Assembly (NCBI RefSeq): GCF_030063205.1
Contig: NZ_JASISQ010000001.1
Coordinates: 237,152-301,151 of the forward strand
Source: Arthrobacter antibioticus
GTDB lineage: Bacteria; Actinomycetota; Actinomycetes; Actinomycetales; Micrococcaceae
Direction: 5' to 3'
Length of the DNA: 64,000 nt
Below are positions 61,727-64,000 of this stretch, piece after piece (within the stretch, counting starts at the first letter, position 1; each line of letters opens with the position of its first letter). A program made the position numbers and the translations under genes. The notes under the pieces were generated by a model that saw nothing but the letters and a program-made list of their open reading frames with translations, was not told the DNA's origin and searched no databases.

Positions 61727-62365
61727 ATGGGCATCAGGCCCTGCAGCAGCACTGGAATCGATAGTGGAGCCGGCATTGGAGCCGCAGCATGGCTTATCGA
61801 TTCCACGCTGCCATGGCAGCAGTTGGTCGGGTTTGGTCCGGATGGATTCCCTGAGTACACAAGGCTGCGTTTCCTAGTGGACCCCACCAACCCAGCGCAA
61901 AGCGAAACTGATGCACCGCCCAACACCGAGAATTTGTCCCAGACCGCTCAACTAATGGCTGCAGTTGAGGTACTCCAACGCCACACCCGCACACCAGATG
62001 AACTTTATTTCTGTTTTTGGGATGGCTACGGGTTCATCATGCCTGGCGCGAGGTTTGATGTCCCAGAACGCTCATATTTTCTTTACCATGGGAACCCTAC
62101 AGAAACTACAGAAACTACAGGAACCACAGAGACCGGCAACACCGAGTGGCGAATCGCCGCCTGCGATCGAGCCCCGAGCCAACTGTGGATTCCGGACCCT
62201 GCGTTCATCTGGCCGGCGGACCGCTCTTGGTGTGTGGCCAATGACGTAGACCCGCACTGGGCCGGCATCGGGGCAAGTGGACAAGCCATTGCCGCGCTAA
62301 AGGCTGACAAGCGCCTCGATATTGTCTCTGCTGATCCTGCTGCACCCCAACCGGCCTATAGATAG
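61727..62365 (+). CDS. Uncharacterised protein with IWPxDRSW motif, 212 aa
   Basis: Reads LPWQQLVGFGPDGFPEYTRLRFLVDP, then EVLQRHTRTPDELYFCFWDGYGF and DPAFIWPADRSWCVANDVDPHWAGIGASG. The last motif is shared with the array protein at 44059. A Thr/Glu repeat (TETTETTGTTETG) lies mid-protein, encoded by repeated ACAGAAACT-type units. ATG at 61727 is uncertain. Function unknown. Confidence 0.65.
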   Translation: MGIRPCSSTGIDSGAGIGAAAWLIDSTLPWQQLVGFGPDGFPEYTRLRFLVDPTNPAQSETDAPPNTENLSQTAQLMAAVEVLQRHTRTPDELYFCFWDGYGFIMPGARFDVPERSYFLYHGNPTETTETTGTTETGNTEWRIAACDRAPSQLWIPDPAFIWPADRSWCVANDVDPHWAGIGASGQAIAALKADKRLDIVSADPAAPQPAYR

Positions 62366-62684
62366 CGTGGAGAAGCGACTCAAACGGGTGGCAAAGTCAA
62401 CCTACACGAATATGAGCACCCCCTTGGAGTCTCCTGCGAAAAGGTACACGTTACTGAGGTATTGAAACGGAACTGAGGCCTGCTCGCCAACACATCGGTA
62501 AGGCGCATCCATGGAACCAATTCGGTTCCTCATGCGCCGGGGAAAATCGAAATGCAAGGCCCGCCACTTTACGTCCTGGCCACGTCCGAACAGTCCTGAA
62601 GCAACCCTTGCCTTGCCCTTGATCATCCCGCCGATAGGATGGCATCATGACACAGACACGAGCTGGCGCGCGCCAGACACCGTC

Positions 62685-63407
62685 ATGATGTTCTCTCAGA
62701 CTCCCCTGCGCCATGTTGGTATAAACGATTTCAATGTGCCTGATCCGGATGCGTGGCCGGCAACTCTTCCTTCTGTTCAACAACTCCTTCGCGACGGGCT
62801 CGTATTGGGTCGGGCGACGGTTTTTGTTGGGGAGAACGGGTCTGGTAAATCAACCTTGGTTGAGGCGATCGCCATGGCGTGCGGGGTCAATCCGGAGGGT
62901 GGATCCACCCATGCCAGGCATCACAGTCGGCCTACGGAGTCTGATCTACATTCTTTTTTGAAGGTGACGCGCAATGCTGGTGCCAGTAAGTACGGGTATT
63001 TTCTGCGTGCGGAGACTATGCACTCGTTCTTTACTTACCTTGAGGAGAACCCCTCCACCGGGCTTCCAGACACCGATTTTCACAGTCTTTCCCACGGCGA
63101 ATCGTTCTTGGAGCTGATTGTTAGCAGGTTCCGCGGAGGCGGGCTGTGGATACTTGATGAGCCCGAATCGGCACTGTCATTTTCCGGCTGCCTCTCCCTG
63201 CTCAGCGTGCTCCAGAAATTAATGGACGACGGCGATTCCCAAGTTATTCTCTCCACGCACTCCCCGCTGTTGGCTTCCCTGCCGGGTGCCGATATTTATG
63301 AGGTGGGGCCTTGGGGCCTGCGTCCAAACAGCTGGGACGATCTGGACTTGGTGAAAAACTGGCGCTCATTCATGGACGCCCCGCACCGATTCCTCAAATA
63401 CCTCTAA
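62685..63407 (+). CDS. ABC/AAA-type ATPase, about 240 aa
   Basis: P-loop GENGSGKST, signature-like SLSHGESFLELI, Walker B LWILDEPESALS and STHSPLLASLP are all present, as in the AAA_23/COG3910 group of stand-alone ABC-type ATPases. No membrane segment. The start is uncertain: the frame is open to 62511, but conserved sequence starts near MMFSQTPLRHVGIN (62685). Confidence 0.8.
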   Translation: MMFSQTPLRHVGINDFNVPDPDAWPATLPSVQQLLRDGLVLGRATVFVGENGSGKSTLVEAIAMACGVNPEGGSTHARHHSRPTESDLHSFLKVTRNAGASKYGYFLRAETMHSFFTYLEENPSTGLPDTDFHSLSHGESFLELIVSRFRGGGLWILDEPESALSFSGCLSLLSVLQKLMDDGDSQVILSTHSPLLASLPGADIYEVGPWGLRPNSWDDLDLVKNWRSFMDAPHRFLKYL

Positions 63408-63492
63408 CTCTTGCTCAACAGGCGCAGGCACAGAGCCAGTTCCGCCCTCCTTGAGAAAGCACCTCCAAGAGAATCCCGCTAAACTCCCATGT

Positions 63493-63900
63493 GTGAATCA
63501 AACGAAAGCCGCCTTCGGCACCAAAACGCTCATCTCTACCGCCGCCGCAGACTTCGTGCTGGTTCTTCTTTTCGCTCTTGCGGGACGCGGTTCTCATCAT
63601 GAGGCCTTGACGGTGGTGGGTATCCTAGCGACGGCTTGGCCATTCCTGGCCTCTCTTGCTCTGGGCTGGCTGGTATGCCAGAGCTGGAAACACCCGCTAC
63701 GAATTCTCCCTCAGGGAGTCTGCCTGTGGTTGATCACCGTTGCCGGTGGCATGGCCCTACGCCTGATCTCCGGATCAACAGCAGAACTTCCCTTCGTTGC
63801 GGTCGCCACGATCACTCTTGGGGTCTTCTTGCTGGGGCACCGTTTCCTTGCAACCTTCTTCACGCGCCGTCATCGGGGCAGTGATGCAACTCCCGCTTGA
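63493..63900 (+). CDS. DUF3054 membrane protein, 135 aa
   Basis: Four helices: AADFVLVLLFALAGRGSHHE, VGILATAWPFLASLALGWLV, GVCLWLITVAGGMALRLIS, FVAVATITLGVFLLGHRFLATFF. This is the actinobacterial DUF3054 pattern. GTG at 63493 chosen since family similarity begins there; TTG at 63451 is the alternative. Confidence 0.83.
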   Translation: MNQTKAAFGTKTLISTAAADFVLVLLFALAGRGSHHEALTVVGILATAWPFLASLALGWLVCQSWKHPLRILPQGVCLWLITVAGGMALRLISGSTAELPFVAVATITLGVFLLGHRFLATFFTRRHRGSDATPA

Positions 63901-63962
63901 GATACCATCGAGATGAGCAAATTTTCTCCCAACCATCACACTCCATGACAAGGAACCCACCT

Positions 63963-64000
63963 GTGATCACAGCTTTTGTCCTGATCAAAACTGATGCAAC
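63963..64000 (+). CDS. Lrp/AsnC ligand-binding protein, 5' end only
   Basis: GTG start with AAGGAAC upstream. It reads MITAFVLIKTDAT, the opening strand of the small Lrp/AsnC dimerisation-domain proteins of actinomycetes. The window ends after 12 codons. Confidence 0.65.
   Translation, partial: MITAFVLIKTDA

Overview
The window looks like accessory DNA from a moderately high-GC actinomycete, probably a Micrococcaceae (Arthrobacter-like) strain. This rests on the protein families seen: a mycothiol-linked MDMPI-type protein, DUF6480, DUF3054, DUF1990, a 7Fe ferredoxin, HxlR and GntR regulators, and an Lrp/AsnC start at the right edge. The genus is inference. No rRNA, tRNA or CRISPR array was seen.

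Layout. 1-6.5 kb: T-rich start, a frameshifted secreted surface protein, an IS21 element (istA plus an interrupted istB) and a diverged second istB remnant. 6.8-17.6 kb: an APC permease, UDP-glucose dehydrogenase, an SbnA-like PLP enzyme behind a structured leader, three glycosyltransferases, small proteins and a ferredoxin with an in-frame TGA at a cluster cysteine. 18-18.6 kb: serine resolvase 1, followed by strong palindromes. 19.1-23.4 kb: a catabolic operon (alpha/beta hydrolase, APC permease, acetamidase/formamidase) with a divergent GntR regulator and a palindromic operator candidate. 24-27.6 kb: a membrane protein, a hydrolase, and an HTH regulator/beta-lactamase-fold/membrane-protein operon. 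28 kb: serine resolvase 2.

About 28.8-57.7 kb is the most unusual part. One- or two-gene units, on both strands, are separated about every 0.3-1.5 kb by a short motif that always points the same way: box A (GTCCC), exactly 7 nt, box B (GTTCC), 4-6 nt, box C (GGRAC or GGGC). I count about 32 junctions. A GNAT gene and a 53-codon membrane gene are each present twice, and in both pairs the similarity runs from one motif to the next. This is the layout of a mobile gene-cassette array, but the core is not the classical integron GTTRRRY, gene orientation is mixed, and no tyrosine integrase is visible here. Cargo includes GNATs, a VOC protein, GrpB, DUF2332, a methyltransferase, a PTP-like phosphatase, a kinase-like protein, an S66/MccF-like peptidase, lipoproteins, tiny membrane proteins and two regulator/enzyme pairs.

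The array is interrupted by Tn3-family relics (38-bp inverted repeats, tnpR and tnpA fragments), an IS256 remnant and a decayed IS3 copy. A complete heliorhodopsin gene sits inside one Tn3 relic. From 59 kb on the sequence looks like ordinary chromosome: an SRPBCC protein, a GntR/membrane operon, DUF1990, an ATPase, DUF3054 and the first codons of an Lrp-type protein.

Several otherwise intact genes carry one-base losses in short homopolymers or single in-frame stops. These may be real decay or sequence errors and are flagged one by one.
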